Below are positions 1 through 10,775 of a DNA stretch of 39,421 nucleotides, piece by piece. Position numbers and translations under genes: made by a program. Source of the DNA: an uncultured Lachnospiraceae bacterium (GTDB taxonomy: Bacteria > Bacillota > Clostridia > Lachnospirales > Lachnospiraceae); NCBI GenBank assembly GCA_946626215.1, contig CAMOUD010000007.1, positions 1-39,421 of the forward strand, in the 5' to 3' direction. The notes under the pieces are model-generated. The model did not search any database. It saw only the letters and a list, made by a program, of their open reading frames with translations, and was not told the DNA's origin. Each line of letters starts with the position of its first letter. Position 1 is the first letter of the stretch.

Positions 1-49
1 CGCGGGCATCGCACCCGCTAGATAGGTCGCCCTTATCTGGGCGCACCGC
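1..49 (+). ncRNA. possible 3' end of a structured RNA (large SRP RNA candidate), cut by the window edge
   Basis: No reading frame covers this stretch. It can form two small hairpins, GCGGG/CCCGC (2-6 with 14-18) and CGCCC/GGGCG (28-32 with 39-43), and ends in GCACCGC just before a terminator. The large SRP RNA of Clostridia and Bacilli closes with a 3' strand of this kind (GCACGGT in Bacillus subtilis, from memory) pairing with the 5' end. The 5' part is outside the window, so the call is tentative. Another structured RNA, or plain spacer, is possible. Confidence 0.25.
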
Positions 50-98
50 AAAAAAAGACAGCTCACGCTGACTGCTCAGTCAGCGCGGACTGTCTTTT
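50..98 (-). terminator. bidirectional intrinsic terminator
   Basis: A long hairpin pairs AAAAGACAG (53-61) with CTGTCTTTT (90-98) and continues into an inner GCTGAC/GTCAGC stem. Read on the minus strand it ends in seven T and directly follows the stop codon of the VTT-family gene. On the plus strand it ends in four T and could also close the RNA-like segment at 1-49. Confidence 0.8.
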
Positions 99-881
99 CT
101 AGTCTCCGGGAAGGGACCCTCTTTTTTTCTCTTCCAGCCGTTTCTTTCTTCTCTCCTCCGCCTTATCCATCAGGCCCAGGACCAGGTCCTTCTTCCAGAC
201 CACCAGGCCGATGAGGCCGCACTGGACCACCAGGGAGATGATGGTAAAGAGGTACTGGCCCCGGATCAGGAAGCTTCCCGCCAGGCAGGAACAGAGGATC
301 TGGATCCAGGAGCCCTGGGCCACGGACCTGGCAAAGTCCCTTGTCCTGAGATTGGTATTGGCCGCGATATAGGGGATGATCCCGTTGGGGATGGCAGGGA
401 TCATGCAGGCGATGGTCACCATGAAGCGGGGATTCTGGGAATTGAGCTTGTCCAGGAGCCAGACGGTCTTGCCGCTCATGGAAACGTTCTCCAGCTTTTT
501 CCGCCGGCCCCGCCGGTCGCCCCGGGTGGCCATGTAAAAGATGATGGCGTTGGCGGACACAAAACCCACATAGCAGATCAGGAAAGCCTTCCACCAGCCG
601 TAGATCAGGCCGGCCGCCACCTGGATGGCCATTCCGGGCAGGACGATGGAAAAGACCTGGATCTCCGCCATCATAAAGACGCACAGGACCCCCTTCCAGC
701 CGCTCTGCTCCGCCAGATAGGCCGTGATCTGGGCCTCGTCTCCCTGCCGCAGGAGGGGGATCAGGCCGGGCAGGGTGGGCCCGAAGGCTTCCCAGAGCAT
801 GAAGGCCATGACCAGGACCACCAGGACCGGTCCCATCTTATTCTTCAGTTTGTATAAGAGAGAGTTCTCTTTGATTTCCAT
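99..881 (-). CDS. VTT/TVP38 (SNARE-associated, DedA-like) family membrane protein
   Basis: This 260-residue integral membrane protein starts at 881. A hydrophobic helix at about residues 17-40 is followed by a core with a G-rich 'LPGMAIQVAAGLIYG' segment and a second conserved 'IPAIPNGIIPYIAANTN' segment, as expected for the VTT domain of TVP38/TMEM64 and DedA relatives. The C-terminus is a positively charged cytoplasmic tail. Members of this family are linked to lipid scrambling and membrane homeostasis; the substrate here cannot be told. The ribosome binding site is weak: AGAAGG lies 13 or more bases before the ATG. The gene lies 61 bases downstream of the DUF1624 gene on the same strand and ends at a strong terminator, so the two probably form an operon. 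Confidence 0.8.
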   Translation of the reverse strand: MEIKENSLLYKLKNKMGPVLVVLVMAFMLWEAFGPTLPGLIPLLRQGDEAQITAYLAEQSGWKGVLCVFMMAEIQVFSIVLPGMAIQVAAGLIYGWWKAFLICYVGFVSANAIIFYMATRGDRRGRRKKLENVSMSGKTVWLLDKLNSQNPRFMVTIACMIPAIPNGIIPYIAANTNLRTRDFARSVAQGSWIQILCSCLAGSFLIRGQYLFTIISLVVQCGLIGLVVWKKDLVLGLMDKAEERRKKRLEEKKRGSLPGD

Positions 882-942
882 AGGGCATTACAGACCTTCT
901 GCCGTGATTTTCCTATCAAGATACCCAAAATCAGCTCTTTCG

Positions 943-1731
943 TCAATGGACAATCTGGCCAAACCATTCAAAGGCGGCGATGCCGGCGTAGAGGACGGGC
1001 TGATGGAGCATGTAGATCAGAAGGGAATGGCGGCCCAGGAATTCCAGGCCCGGGATCCGGACCCTGAAAAAGCCGCTCCTGATAAAGCCGGTCTGCTGAC
1101 AGGTCCTGCAGAGGAAGAAGCCGGCCAGGTAGAGGAAGATCCAGGGCAGGAGGGAAAAATAGTCCGTGGAGAAAAAGCCCGGGAAGGGAAAGCCCAGGAA
1201 GGCGGTCCCGTAGTTGGCGTACCAGGAGGACGGCAGGGGCAGGAGACGGAGCTTCCAGATCCCGATAAAGCCGCTGTTCACATACCGGGTCATGATAAAG
1301 AGGATCATGCAGGCCAGGACCATCTCCGCGGAGGGGATCTTTTCCAGCAGGCCTCTCAGGAGGCCCGTCAGGATCATGGCCGCCCCGATCATGGTCAGGA
1401 CGCCGCAGATCACGATGTCCTCGGGCAGGAAGGCCCAGGTCACCAGGGTCACCAGGGCGCCGCAGAGGGAGACCTGGAGGCCCCTCAGGACCGGCCTGGA
1501 GGACAGGGGGACGCAGAAGCCCGACAGGAGGATGAAGGTCCAGCAGATGCTCTGCTGCCAGACAAAGGCGCCCCGGCCGCCGTACCAGGGCCACCGGACC
1601 CCCGCGATATAGACCAGGTCCCAGGCCCCGTGATAGGCGATCATGCTGATCAGGGTCAGGCCCCGGAGGCTGTCCAGGAGCCCCAGGCGGCTCCCCCTTT
1701 TTTTCTTCGCTTGTTTCCCGTTTGCTGCCAT
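943..1731 (-). CDS. DUF1624 / heparan-alpha-glucosaminide N-acetyltransferase-like membrane protein
   Basis: The protein has 262 residues and about seven hydrophobic segments. It opens with a basic stretch followed by 'LLDSLRGLTLISMIAYHGAWDL', which matches the R-x-x-x-x-D-x-x-R-G-x-x-x-x-x-M-x-x-x-H start of the DUF1624/HGSNAT catalytic family. It ends with 'GRHSLLIYMLHQP', also typical of the family. Relatives are predicted to acetylate sugars across the membrane; no substrate can be read here. I chose the ATG at 1731 because AGGAAGGAAG lies 8-12 bases upstream; the frame stays open to 1899 but there it overlaps the divergent CYTH gene. The VTT gene follows 61 bases later. Confidence 0.82.
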   Translation of the reverse strand: MAANGKQAKKKRGSRLGLLDSLRGLTLISMIAYHGAWDLVYIAGVRWPWYGGRGAFVWQQSICWTFILLSGFCVPLSSRPVLRGLQVSLCGALVTLVTWAFLPEDIVICGVLTMIGAAMILTGLLRGLLEKIPSAEMVLACMILFIMTRYVNSGFIGIWKLRLLPLPSSWYANYGTAFLGFPFPGFFSTDYFSLLPWIFLYLAGFFLCRTCQQTGFIRSGFFRVRIPGLEFLGRHSLLIYMLHQPVLYAGIAAFEWFGQIVH

Positions 1732-1825
1732 TGCTGTAAGCTTCCTTCCTCTTTCTTTCCCCTTCCTGCCTGAAACATGGTACACTGTAAGCAGCAGCAA
1801 CCCGTATTCCGAAAGAGAGGCAGTC
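1732..1825. promoter_or_regulatory. divergent promoter region
   Basis: These 94 bases separate the start codons of the divergent DUF1624 and CYTH genes, so both promoters should lie here. On the plus strand TACACT (1781-1786) could be a -10 box. No good -35 box was found, and the minus-strand promoter could not be assigned. Confidence 0.4.
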
Positions 1826-2326
1826 ATGGAAATTGAACGCAAATGGATGGTGAAGGGCTGGCCGGAGACAGAGCTTCCTCTTCTGCACGAGCAGTCCATG
1901 CGCCAGGGCTATATCTCTGTCCGTCCCACGGTCCGGATCCGCGAGGAGGCCAGAAAGGGCGGCCCCACCCAGTATATACTCTGCTTTAAATCCGGCACCG
2001 GCCTTGTCCGGAAGGAGATCGAGATCGAGATCGAAAAGGATACCTTCGACCAGCTGGAGGACCTGATCGGCCTTCCCCTGATCCCCAAGACCCGCCGCAC
2101 CTATATCCTGCCGGACGACCTCCATCTGGAGGTCAACCACGTGGACGCGGGGCTCCCGGGCGAATTCTGGTACGCCGAGATCGAGTATGATTCCGAGGAC
2201 CAGGCCAGGAACTGGAATCCCAGGTCCGCCGGTCTGGAGGACTACCTGACCGATGACGTCACCTCCGAGCCCAGCCAGACCATGGGCGCCTATTGGCTCA
2301 TGACCAGGGTCCATCCCTACAACTGA
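1826..2326 (+). CDS. CYTH-domain protein (adenylate cyclase class IV / triphosphate tunnel family)
   Basis: The 166-residue protein starts MEIERKWMV, which holds the E-x-E-x-K signature of the CYTH fold, whose eight-stranded barrel binds triphosphates and divalent metals. Further charged strands follow: the alternating 'KEIEIEIEK' stretch, 'HLEVNHVD' and 'WYAEIEYDSED'. Family members are triphosphatases, thiamine triphosphatases or class IV adenylate cyclases. In Firmicutes the inorganic triphosphatase role is the more common guess, but the substrate is unknown. The ATG at 1826 is preceded by AGAGAGG. The gene is single, divergent from its neighbour, and closed by its own terminator. Confidence 0.85.
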   Translation: MEIERKWMVKGWPETELPLLHEQSMRQGYISVRPTVRIREEARKGGPTQYILCFKSGTGLVRKEIEIEIEKDTFDQLEDLIGLPLIPKTRRTYILPDDLHLEVNHVDAGLPGEFWYAEIEYDSEDQARNWNPRSAGLEDYLTDDVTSEPSQTMGAYWLMTRVHPYN

Positions 2327-2347
2327 AGGACCCCTTCCTAAAAATGT

Positions 2348-2383
2348 CCCCCCTGCCGCGCGAGCGGTAAGGGGGGTCTTTTT
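2348..2383 (+). terminator. intrinsic terminator of the CYTH gene
   Basis: CCCCCCT (2348-2354) pairs with AGGGGGG (2370-2376). An inner CCGC/GCGG stem is capped by a GCGA tetraloop, and TCTTTTTG follows. It starts 21 bases after the CYTH stop codon. Confidence 0.9.
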
Positions 2384-2388
2384 GTCCC

Positions 2389-2931
2389 TTATCTGTATCT
2401 GGCCATCTGACGGACCTTCTCCATGTCCTTAAAGGCCACGGGGATCTTTACGCTCTCTGTCCGGACGCCGGTATCCTCGTCCAGGACCTTCGCGGTCAGC
2501 TCGAACCAGCGCCTTGTGACCTCCACGGCCCTGATCTCCTCGATCAGGAGCTTCTGGAAGGTGGGCGTAACGCCGGTCAGCCTTCTGCAGCGGTTGTAGA
2601 CGATCTTCCGGTCATAGACCTCCACGAAGGATTCCTTCAGGAGGCGGACCTGTCCCTGCTTGAGGAAGAAGGCCGTGGAAAAGATAAAGACGCTGGGAAT
2701 GCCGAAGGCCACTACGGCGATCAGGAAAAGGTAGTAGACAAAGGGCGGGAGCTTTGTCAGGTCAAAGCCCGCGTTGATCACGGCCAGGGCCAGGGCTGCC
2801 AGGACCAGGCCCCAGATGGTGACGGAGATCAGCTTCCCGTAGATCCAGCCGGCTCCCTCGTCATAGACATGCCCGTCAAAGGCCAGGATGTGGTTGAGCT
2901 CGTCTCTTCTGATGACTCGTTTTTTTGCCAT
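2389..2931 (-). CDS. membrane protein of unknown function with two transmembrane helices
   Basis: The 180-residue protein has a charged N-terminus (MAKKRVIRRDELN), two transmembrane helices at about residues 32-52 and 63-89, and a soluble beta-rich C-terminal half. This shape resembles small bacterial membrane proteins with a PH-like domain after a helical hairpin, but no family was recognised. The start at 2931 has AAAGGAAA upstream. It begins 23 bases after the malQ stop codon and is probably cotranscribed with malQ. Nothing ties it to glucan metabolism beyond position. Confidence 0.6.
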   Translation of the reverse strand: MAKKRVIRRDELNHILAFDGHVYDEGAGWIYGKLISVTIWGLVLAALALAVINAGFDLTKLPPFVYYLFLIAVVAFGIPSVFIFSTAFFLKQGQVRLLKESFVEVYDRKIVYNRCRRLTGVTPTFQKLLIEEIRAVEVTRRWFELTAKVLDEDTGVRTESVKIPVAFKDMEKVRQMARYR

Positions 2932-2954
2932 ATATTTCCTTTCCGGATCCTCCC

Positions 2955-4490
2955 TCAGCGGTCATCCCCGGGGAGCCTGTCATAAATCTCTGTCATGCGG
3001 CGGATCCTGCCGGCCAGGTCTTCCGTCAGCTGGCCCCTGACCAGGCGCCATTTCCAGTTGTCGCCCAGGGTGGAGGGGGTATTGATCCTGGCCTCATTGG
3101 TCAGGCCCAGCCAGTCCTGGAGAGGGATGATGGCCGTGTCGGCGGAGCTCATCATGGCCGCCCGGATGAAGTCCAGGACCGTCAGGTCCTGGGGCTCCCT
3201 GCCCAGGTATTCGGCCGCGAAGTCTCTGGCCCAGGGCTGGAGGTTGCCCAGCCAGCCGGCCGTGGTCTCATTGTCGTGGGTCCCGGTATAGACGACGCTG
3301 TTGGGCGTATAGTGGCCCGGCAGGTACATGTTGGAGGGGCCGGATTCAAAGGCGAACTGAAGGACCTTCATGCCCGGATAGCCCACATCCGCGAGCAGCT
3401 GGTGGACGGAGGGGGTCAGATAGCCCAGGTCCTCCGCGATGATCTCCAGGTCTCCCAGTTCCCTTCGGAGGGCGTCAAAGAGATCCATGCCGGGCCCCTT
3501 CTCCCACTCCCCGTGGAGGGCGTTGTCCGCCCCGTAAGGGATGGTATAGTAGGCGTCAAAGCCCCGGAAGTGGTCGATCCTGAGCACATCCAGCGTCCGG
3601 AAGGCATGGCGGATCCTGTCGATCCACCAGCGGTAGCCGGTCTCCTTATGGTAGGACCAGCGGTAGATGGGATTGCCCCAGAGCTGGCCCGTAGCGGAGA
3701 AGGCGTCGGGCGGGCAGCCGGCCACCACGGTGGGGAAGCCCTTCTCATCGAATTCAAACAGCTCGGGATGGCTCCAGGCGTCGGCAGAGTCGGCCGCCAC
3801 ATAGATGGGGATATCCCCGATGATCCGGATCCCCCTCTCATTGGCGTACTTCTTCAGGTCTCTCCACTGGCAGGAAAAGAGATACTGCTGGAACATGACG
3901 AACCGGATCTCGTCCTTCAGGGCCTCTCCGGCGGCCGAAAGGGCCTCGGGGTCCCTCAGGCGGAGGCTCTCCTCCCACTCTGTCCAGGGCCTGCCGCCCT
4001 CCCTGGCCTTGATGGCCGTATACAGGGCGTAGTCATGGATCCAGGACGCGTTTTCCCGGATAAAGGCTTCAAAGGCTTCCCGCTCTCCGTCATAGGAGGT
4101 GTCCGCGAAATCCCCCTGGGGCCGGGACGCGAAGGGAGACCCTTCAAAGGCCCTCCTGAGAAGGGGGAAGCGTCCGGCATAGATCCTGCCGTAATCCGTA
4201 TAGGCAGGATCGTCCGTGAAGCCGCTTTCCCTGGCGTCGGCCGCCGAGATATAGCCCTTCAGGATCAGGGCCTCCAGATCGATCAGGTAGGGGTTGCCGG
4301 CAAAGGTCGAAAAGGACTGATAGGGGGAATCCCCATAGCCGGTCTGGCCCAGGGGAAGGATCTGCCAGTAGGTCTGGCCGGCCCTGTTCAGGAAATCGAC
4401 AAAGCTGTAGGCTTCTTTGGAAAAGCAGCCGATCCCATATTCGGAAGCAAGACTGGTGATCGGAAGAAGAATGCCGCTTCTGCGCTTCAT
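2955..4490 (-). CDS. malQ: 4-alpha-glucanotransferase (amylomaltase), GH77
   Basis: The 511-residue protein matches MalQ in length and motifs. It transfers alpha-1,4-glucan segments between maltodextrins and releases glucose, in the cytoplasm. The N-terminus (GILLPITSL, then ILPLGQTGYGDSPYQSFSTFAGNPYLI) carries the family's opening signature. The catalytic set is visible: the nucleophile Asp306 in LRIDHFRGF, the acid/base Glu353 in IIAEDLG, and the third acid Asp406 in YTGTHDNET. The 250s loop around GCPPDAFSATGQLWGNPIY is also present. The start is supported by AGGAGGAAA 6-8 bases upstream. The gene follows the terminator of the beta-galactosidase fusion gene and precedes a small membrane-protein gene by 23 bases. 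The promoter probably lies in 4491-4550 but no clear boxes were found. Confidence 0.97.
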   Translation of the reverse strand: MKRRSGILLPITSLASEYGIGCFSKEAYSFVDFLNRAGQTYWQILPLGQTGYGDSPYQSFSTFAGNPYLIDLEALILKGYISAADARESGFTDDPAYTDYGRIYAGRFPLLRRAFEGSPFASRPQGDFADTSYDGEREAFEAFIRENASWIHDYALYTAIKAREGGRPWTEWEESLRLRDPEALSAAGEALKDEIRFVMFQQYLFSCQWRDLKKYANERGIRIIGDIPIYVAADSADAWSHPELFEFDEKGFPTVVAGCPPDAFSATGQLWGNPIYRWSYHKETGYRWWIDRIRHAFRTLDVLRIDHFRGFDAYYTIPYGADNALHGEWEKGPGMDLFDALRRELGDLEIIAEDLGYLTPSVHQLLADVGYPGMKVLQFAFESGPSNMYLPGHYTPNSVVYTGTHDNETTAGWLGNLQPWARDFAAEYLGREPQDLTVLDFIRAAMMSSADTAIIPLQDWLGLTNEARINTPSTLGDNWKWRLVRGQLTEDLAGRIRRMTEIYDRLPGDDR

Positions 4491-4547
4491 ATCCGTTTCC
4501 TCCTGCGATAGACAAAGAATAACCGGTTTTACGTACAGAAAAACTGG

Positions 4548-4571
4548 AAAAACGGCCGGACATGCCGGCCG
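4548..4571 (-). terminator. intrinsic terminator of the beta-galactosidase fusion gene
   Basis: CGGCCGG (4553-4559) and CCGGCCG (4565-4571) form a 7-bp stem with a 5-base loop. On the minus strand it runs into TTTTT (4552 down to 4548). It lies about 70 bases past the stop codon of the upstream gene and before the malQ start. Confidence 0.75.
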
Positions 4572-4639
4572 CTATCCATCATAGCACGAAATGTTTCCCT
4601 TTGCACACGGTATACAAAAGTTTCCGCCTTTAGACAACC

Positions 4640-8449
<3,810 letters not shown>

Positions 8450-8457
8450 TTAGTTCA

Positions 8458-8880
8458 TTAAGCAAGAGCCTTGCCCAGGGCTTCGCAGTCAGCGATGCCG
8501 TCATCATCAGGCTCGCCGTTCACGGCCAGGCTGTCCGCGGCGATCACCGCGCCGGACTCTCTTGCTTCATCCTCCCAGGTCCGGAGCCACTCGCCGTCGC
8601 CCCAGCCATAGGAACCAAACAGTGCTACTTTCTTGCCGGCCAGGGCGCCTCTGACGTCATCCCATGCGGGCTGGACTTCGCCCTCTTCCAGCTGCTCGGC
8701 GCCCATGGCAGGGCATCCAAGCGCCAGCGCGTCGTAGGACGCTGCCGCGTCTGCTGTCAGATCGCCGAAACCAAGAACGTCGACGTCAGCGCCGGCTGCC
8801 TTCGCGCCGTCCGCCACCGCGTTCGCCATAGCCTCGGTATTGCCTGTGCCGCTCCAGAAAACAACTGCTACTTTGCTCAT
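8458..8880 (-). CDS. short-chain flavodoxin
   Basis: The 140-residue protein has the size and motifs of a short-chain flavodoxin. The phosphate loop for FMN is SGTGNT at residues 10-15 after the first beta strand (VAVVFW). The 50s loop is GCPAMGAEQLE and the 90s loop is GSYGWGDGEW, which usually provides the aromatic residue stacking on FMN. It is a soluble one- or two-electron carrier able to replace ferredoxin, for example as a partner of hydrogenases or pyruvate:ferredoxin oxidoreductase. Alanine- and aspartate-rich composition fits an abundant acidic protein. It is a single-gene unit with its own promoter (-35 TTGACC, -10 TAATAT), a Fur-like box and two palindromes upstream, and a terminator downstream, which points to control by iron or redox state. 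Confidence 0.95.
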   Translation of the reverse strand: MSKVAVVFWSGTGNTEAMANAVADGAKAAGADVDVLGFGDLTADAAASYDALALGCPAMGAEQLEEGEVQPAWDDVRGALAGKKVALFGSYGWGDGEWLRTWEDEARESGAVIAADSLAVNGEPDDDGIADCEALGKALA

Positions 8881-8967
8881 TTTTGTTTACCTCGCTCTTT
8901 TCAGTATTCCGTGTCCGAACGGAAGCCGGACCATCGAAAGGGAGGAAAGTTTCCTTTCGTCCGGTGG

Positions 8968-8983
8968 GTTAGCTTTTTCTAAC
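8968..8983 (-). promoter_or_regulatory. palindromic operator candidate over the flavodoxin start site
   Basis: The minus strand reads GTTAGAAAAAGCTAAC, a 16-bp inverted repeat (GTTAG/CTAAC) placed just at or after the predicted transcription start near 8984. A sister copy with the same GTTA-N8-TAAC frame lies at 8988-9003, exactly 20 bp away. Confidence 0.5.
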
Positions 8984-8987
8984 TGAG

Positions 8988-9003
8988 GTTATATTACACT
9001 AAC
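8988..9003 (-). promoter_or_regulatory. second palindromic operator candidate, over the flavodoxin -10 box
   Basis: The minus strand reads GTTAGTGTAATATAAC, again with GTTA and TAAC ends 8 bases apart. It covers the -10 box TAATAT. The 20-bp offset to the 8968-8983 copy puts both on the same face of the DNA. Confidence 0.5.
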
Positions 9004-9019
9004 TCTCTTCCCCGGTCAA
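8991..9019 (-). promoter_or_regulatory. flavodoxin promoter
   Basis: The minus strand has -35 TTGACC (9019-9014), a 17-base spacer and -10 TAATAT (8996-8991), a good SigA-type promoter. The leader is about 100 bases long. Confidence 0.8.
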
Positions 9020-9026
9020 GCCTTTT

Positions 9027-9043
9027 TTAAGAATAATTCTCAA
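9027..9043. promoter_or_regulatory. Fur-like box upstream of the flavodoxin promoter
   Basis: TTAAGAATAATTCTCAA is a nearly perfect 7-1-7 inverted repeat. On the minus strand the 15-mer TGAGAATTATTCTTA agrees at 12 of 15 positions with the classical Fur box TGATAATNATTATCA, taking N as a match. It lies 7 bases upstream of the -35 box. PerR boxes look similar, so Fur or PerR is possible. Confidence 0.55.
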
Positions 9044-9117
9044 AAAAATACCCGGGCGCTTTTCCGGCGGCCGGGATCCGGCCCGTCAAAGACCGGATCT
9101 GCCTGAAATCCATTAAT

Positions 9118-9158
9118 AAAAAAAGCTCCCCCGGGGCCGTTCCGGCCGCGGGGGGAGC
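9118..9158 (-). terminator. intrinsic terminator of the plsY-Nudix operon
   Basis: GCTCCCCC (9125-9132) pairs with GGGGGAGC (9151-9158) around an inner GGCC/GGCC stem. On the minus strand seven T (9124-9118) follow. It starts 22 bases after the Nudix stop codon. Confidence 0.92.
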
Positions 9159-9180
9159 CTGCGCGTTCTTTGTCCGCCTC

Positions 9181-9660
9181 TCAATACCAGGGCTTTTCCA
9201 TGGGGCGGCCGTTCAGGATGACCTCTGTCAGGGTCCCTGCCGCATAGACCAGCTTCAGGGAAAAGAAGGGGGCCTCCTCCCTGAGGAGCCGGAAGAAGAC
9301 CAGGTCTCCCTCCCAGAGGTTGAGGGAAGGGATCTTTTCCCTGTCCACCCATTCCAGGTCTCCCTCGGCGCAGGGGACCGGGTCCCCCTCCCAGGCCGAG
9401 GCCGTAAAGAGGGACATGTATTCCGTATAGTCTCCCTCCACAAAGGTCACCAGGCCCCGGTAGCGGTAGTCCGTCAGGGTAAAGCCCGTCTCTTCCCGGG
9501 TCTCCCGGAGGATGCAGTCCTCCGGGCTTTCGCCGGCCTCGAAGCGGCCGCCGATGCCCAGCCACTTGTCTTTATTGATATCCTGCTTCTTGACCGTCCG
9601 GTGCAGCATCAGATACCGGCCTTCGTCCTCCAGGTAGCAGAGGGTGCTCAGCTGGACCAT
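9181..9660 (-). CDS. Nudix hydrolase (MutT/MTH1-like, 8-oxo-dGTP diphosphatase type)
   Basis: The 159-residue protein contains a complete Nudix box at residues 38-60: G38, five residues, E44, seven residues, then R52-E53-T-R-E56-E57-T-G59. These residues bind the metal and split a nucleoside diphosphate bond. The early 'LCYLEDEGRYLMLHRT' and 'DKWLGIGGRFEAGE' segments are typical of MutT/MTH1-like enzymes in Firmicutes that clean oxidised dGTP from the nucleotide pool; the actual substrate is not proven. The start at 9660 has AGGAGGAAG upstream. It begins 12 bases after the PlsY-acylphosphatase stop codon, so the two share a transcript. Confidence 0.9.
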   Translation of the reverse strand: MVQLSTLCYLEDEGRYLMLHRTVKKQDINKDKWLGIGGRFEAGESPEDCILRETREETGFTLTDYRYRGLVTFVEGDYTEYMSLFTASAWEGDPVPCAEGDLEWVDREKIPSLNLWEGDLVFFRLLREEAPFFSLKLVYAAGTLTEVILNGRPMEKPWY

Positions 9661-9672
9661 ATCTTCTTCCTC

Positions 9673-10671
9673 CTAATAATAGCCTGTGACCCCGAATTTC
9701 TTTTCCCCTTCCTTCAGGGGGATGTCCTCCACCCGGGTCTCCCGGATCTGGATCCACCGGTTGTTCCCCAGAAGGGCAAAGAACTGCCGGACTGCCGCCT
9801 CGCCCCCCTGGACCTCGGCCTCCACCGACCCGTCCGCCAGGTTCCGCACCCAGCCGGTCAGGCCCAGCTGGGAGGCTGCGTTCTGGGCCTGGTAGCGGAA
9901 GCCCACGCCCTGGACCCTGCCCATGAAGAGGATGTGCCTGCGGACGATCCTCCTGTCCTCCTCCGTCAGGGGCTCCGGAAAGGGAACGGCCTCCGCCTCG
10001 GGCTCAGGCTCGGGCGGATTGTAGGTCTCCCTCATCTTCCGGTACCAGTTCCGGATCCGGCGGATCAGGCCTCCCAGGACATCGTTCTTTTCCGCCTCTC
10101 CGGAAGGGATCAGCCGCAGCTGCTTCCAGTTCCGGAGGACCATGAGAAGGGCCAGGGCCAGCATGACCAGGCCCGCCTCTCTCCCGTACAGAAGAAAGAC
10201 GGGGACAGAGAAGAGAAGGGGAATGGCGGCGCCGCCCACGCAGAGGTACCCGGTCAGAAGGACCAGGAGGGCGCCCGCCAGCAGACAGATCAGTCCGTAC
10301 ACATGGCGGACCAGGAAGACGGTCATGCAGGTGGTGGCCACTCCCTTGCCCCCCTTGAAGCCGTTCCAGAAGGGAAAGTCGTGGCCCAGGGTCACGCCCA
10401 GGCCCGCGTACAGAAGGGCCAGGACCCCCAGGTCCTCATGAAAGAGATGCCAGGCCAGGGCGGAAGCAAGGAGACACTTGCCCAGGTCTCCCGCCAGGAC
10501 CAGAAGGCCCGGCCCGATCCCCAGGTGGGCCGTCACGTTGGCCATGCCGGGGTTGCCGCTGGTGCCCAGGTCCGCGGCAGGCTTTCCTGTTTTTTTCCGT
10601 ATGATCAGCTCTGCTGTCAGGAAGGTCCCGGGCAGGTATCCGATCAGCAGGCAAAGCAGTCTTTCTGTCAT
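9673..10671 (-). CDS. plsY: glycerol-3-phosphate acyltransferase PlsY fused to a C-terminal acylphosphatase
   Basis: The 332-residue protein has two domains. Residues 1-190 are PlsY, the membrane enzyme that moves an acyl group from acyl-phosphate to glycerol 3-phosphate, the first step of phospholipid synthesis. Its motifs are visible: GTSGNPGMANV (36-46), GDLGK (61-65) and GHDFPFWNGFKGGKGVA (97-113). After a charged, proline/glutamate-rich linker (about 190-242), residues 243-332 form an acylphosphatase with GRVQGVGFR (catalytic Arg259) and GWVRN (catalytic Asn277). Free acylphosphatases hydrolyse acyl-phosphates, the same chemical class PlsY uses. I chose the ATG at 10671 because GGAGG lies 9 bases upstream; the frame is open to 10749. 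Ordinary PlsY has about 200 residues, so the extra domain is real. Confidence 0.92.
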   Translation of the reverse strand: MTERLLCLLIGYLPGTFLTAELIIRKKTGKPAADLGTSGNPGMANVTAHLGIGPGLLVLAGDLGKCLLASALAWHLFHEDLGVLALLYAGLGVTLGHDFPFWNGFKGGKGVATTCMTVFLVRHVYGLICLLAGALLVLLTGYLCVGGAAIPLLFSVPVFLLYGREAGLVMLALALLMVLRNWKQLRLIPSGEAEKNDVLGGLIRRIRNWYRKMRETYNPPEPEPEAEAVPFPEPLTEEDRRIVRRHILFMGRVQGVGFRYQAQNAASQLGLTGWVRNLADGSVEAEVQGGEAAVRQFFALLGNNRWIQIRETRVEDIPLKEGEKKFGVTGYY

Positions 10672-10692
10672 ATCTCTCTTCCTCCGAAGCCC

Positions 10693-10733
10693 ATTATACA
10701 TGGCTTTTTTCTTTCCGTCACCTGTGCTATACT
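10693..10733. promoter_or_regulatory. divergent promoters for plsY (minus) and yhaO-like gene (plus)
   Basis: On the minus strand TATAAT (10698-10693) lies 17 bases from GTGACG (10721-10716). On the plus strand TGCTATACT (10725-10733) is an extended -10 box with a T-rich, poorly matching -35 region. The two promoters overlap in the 104-base gap between the start codons. Confidence 0.65.
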
Positions 10734-10775
10734 GTTTTCGAATATACATTCGATATCTGACCGGAAAGGAGACCC

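Noticed and set aside
968-2314. A 448-codon minus-strand frame over the DUF1624 and CYTH genes
   Set aside because: It spans two divergent genes that are both well supported; it is a shadow frame with no recognisable domain.
2925-4511. A 528-codon plus-strand frame opposite malQ
   Set aside because: No motif or ribosome binding site supports it, and malQ on the other strand is unambiguous.
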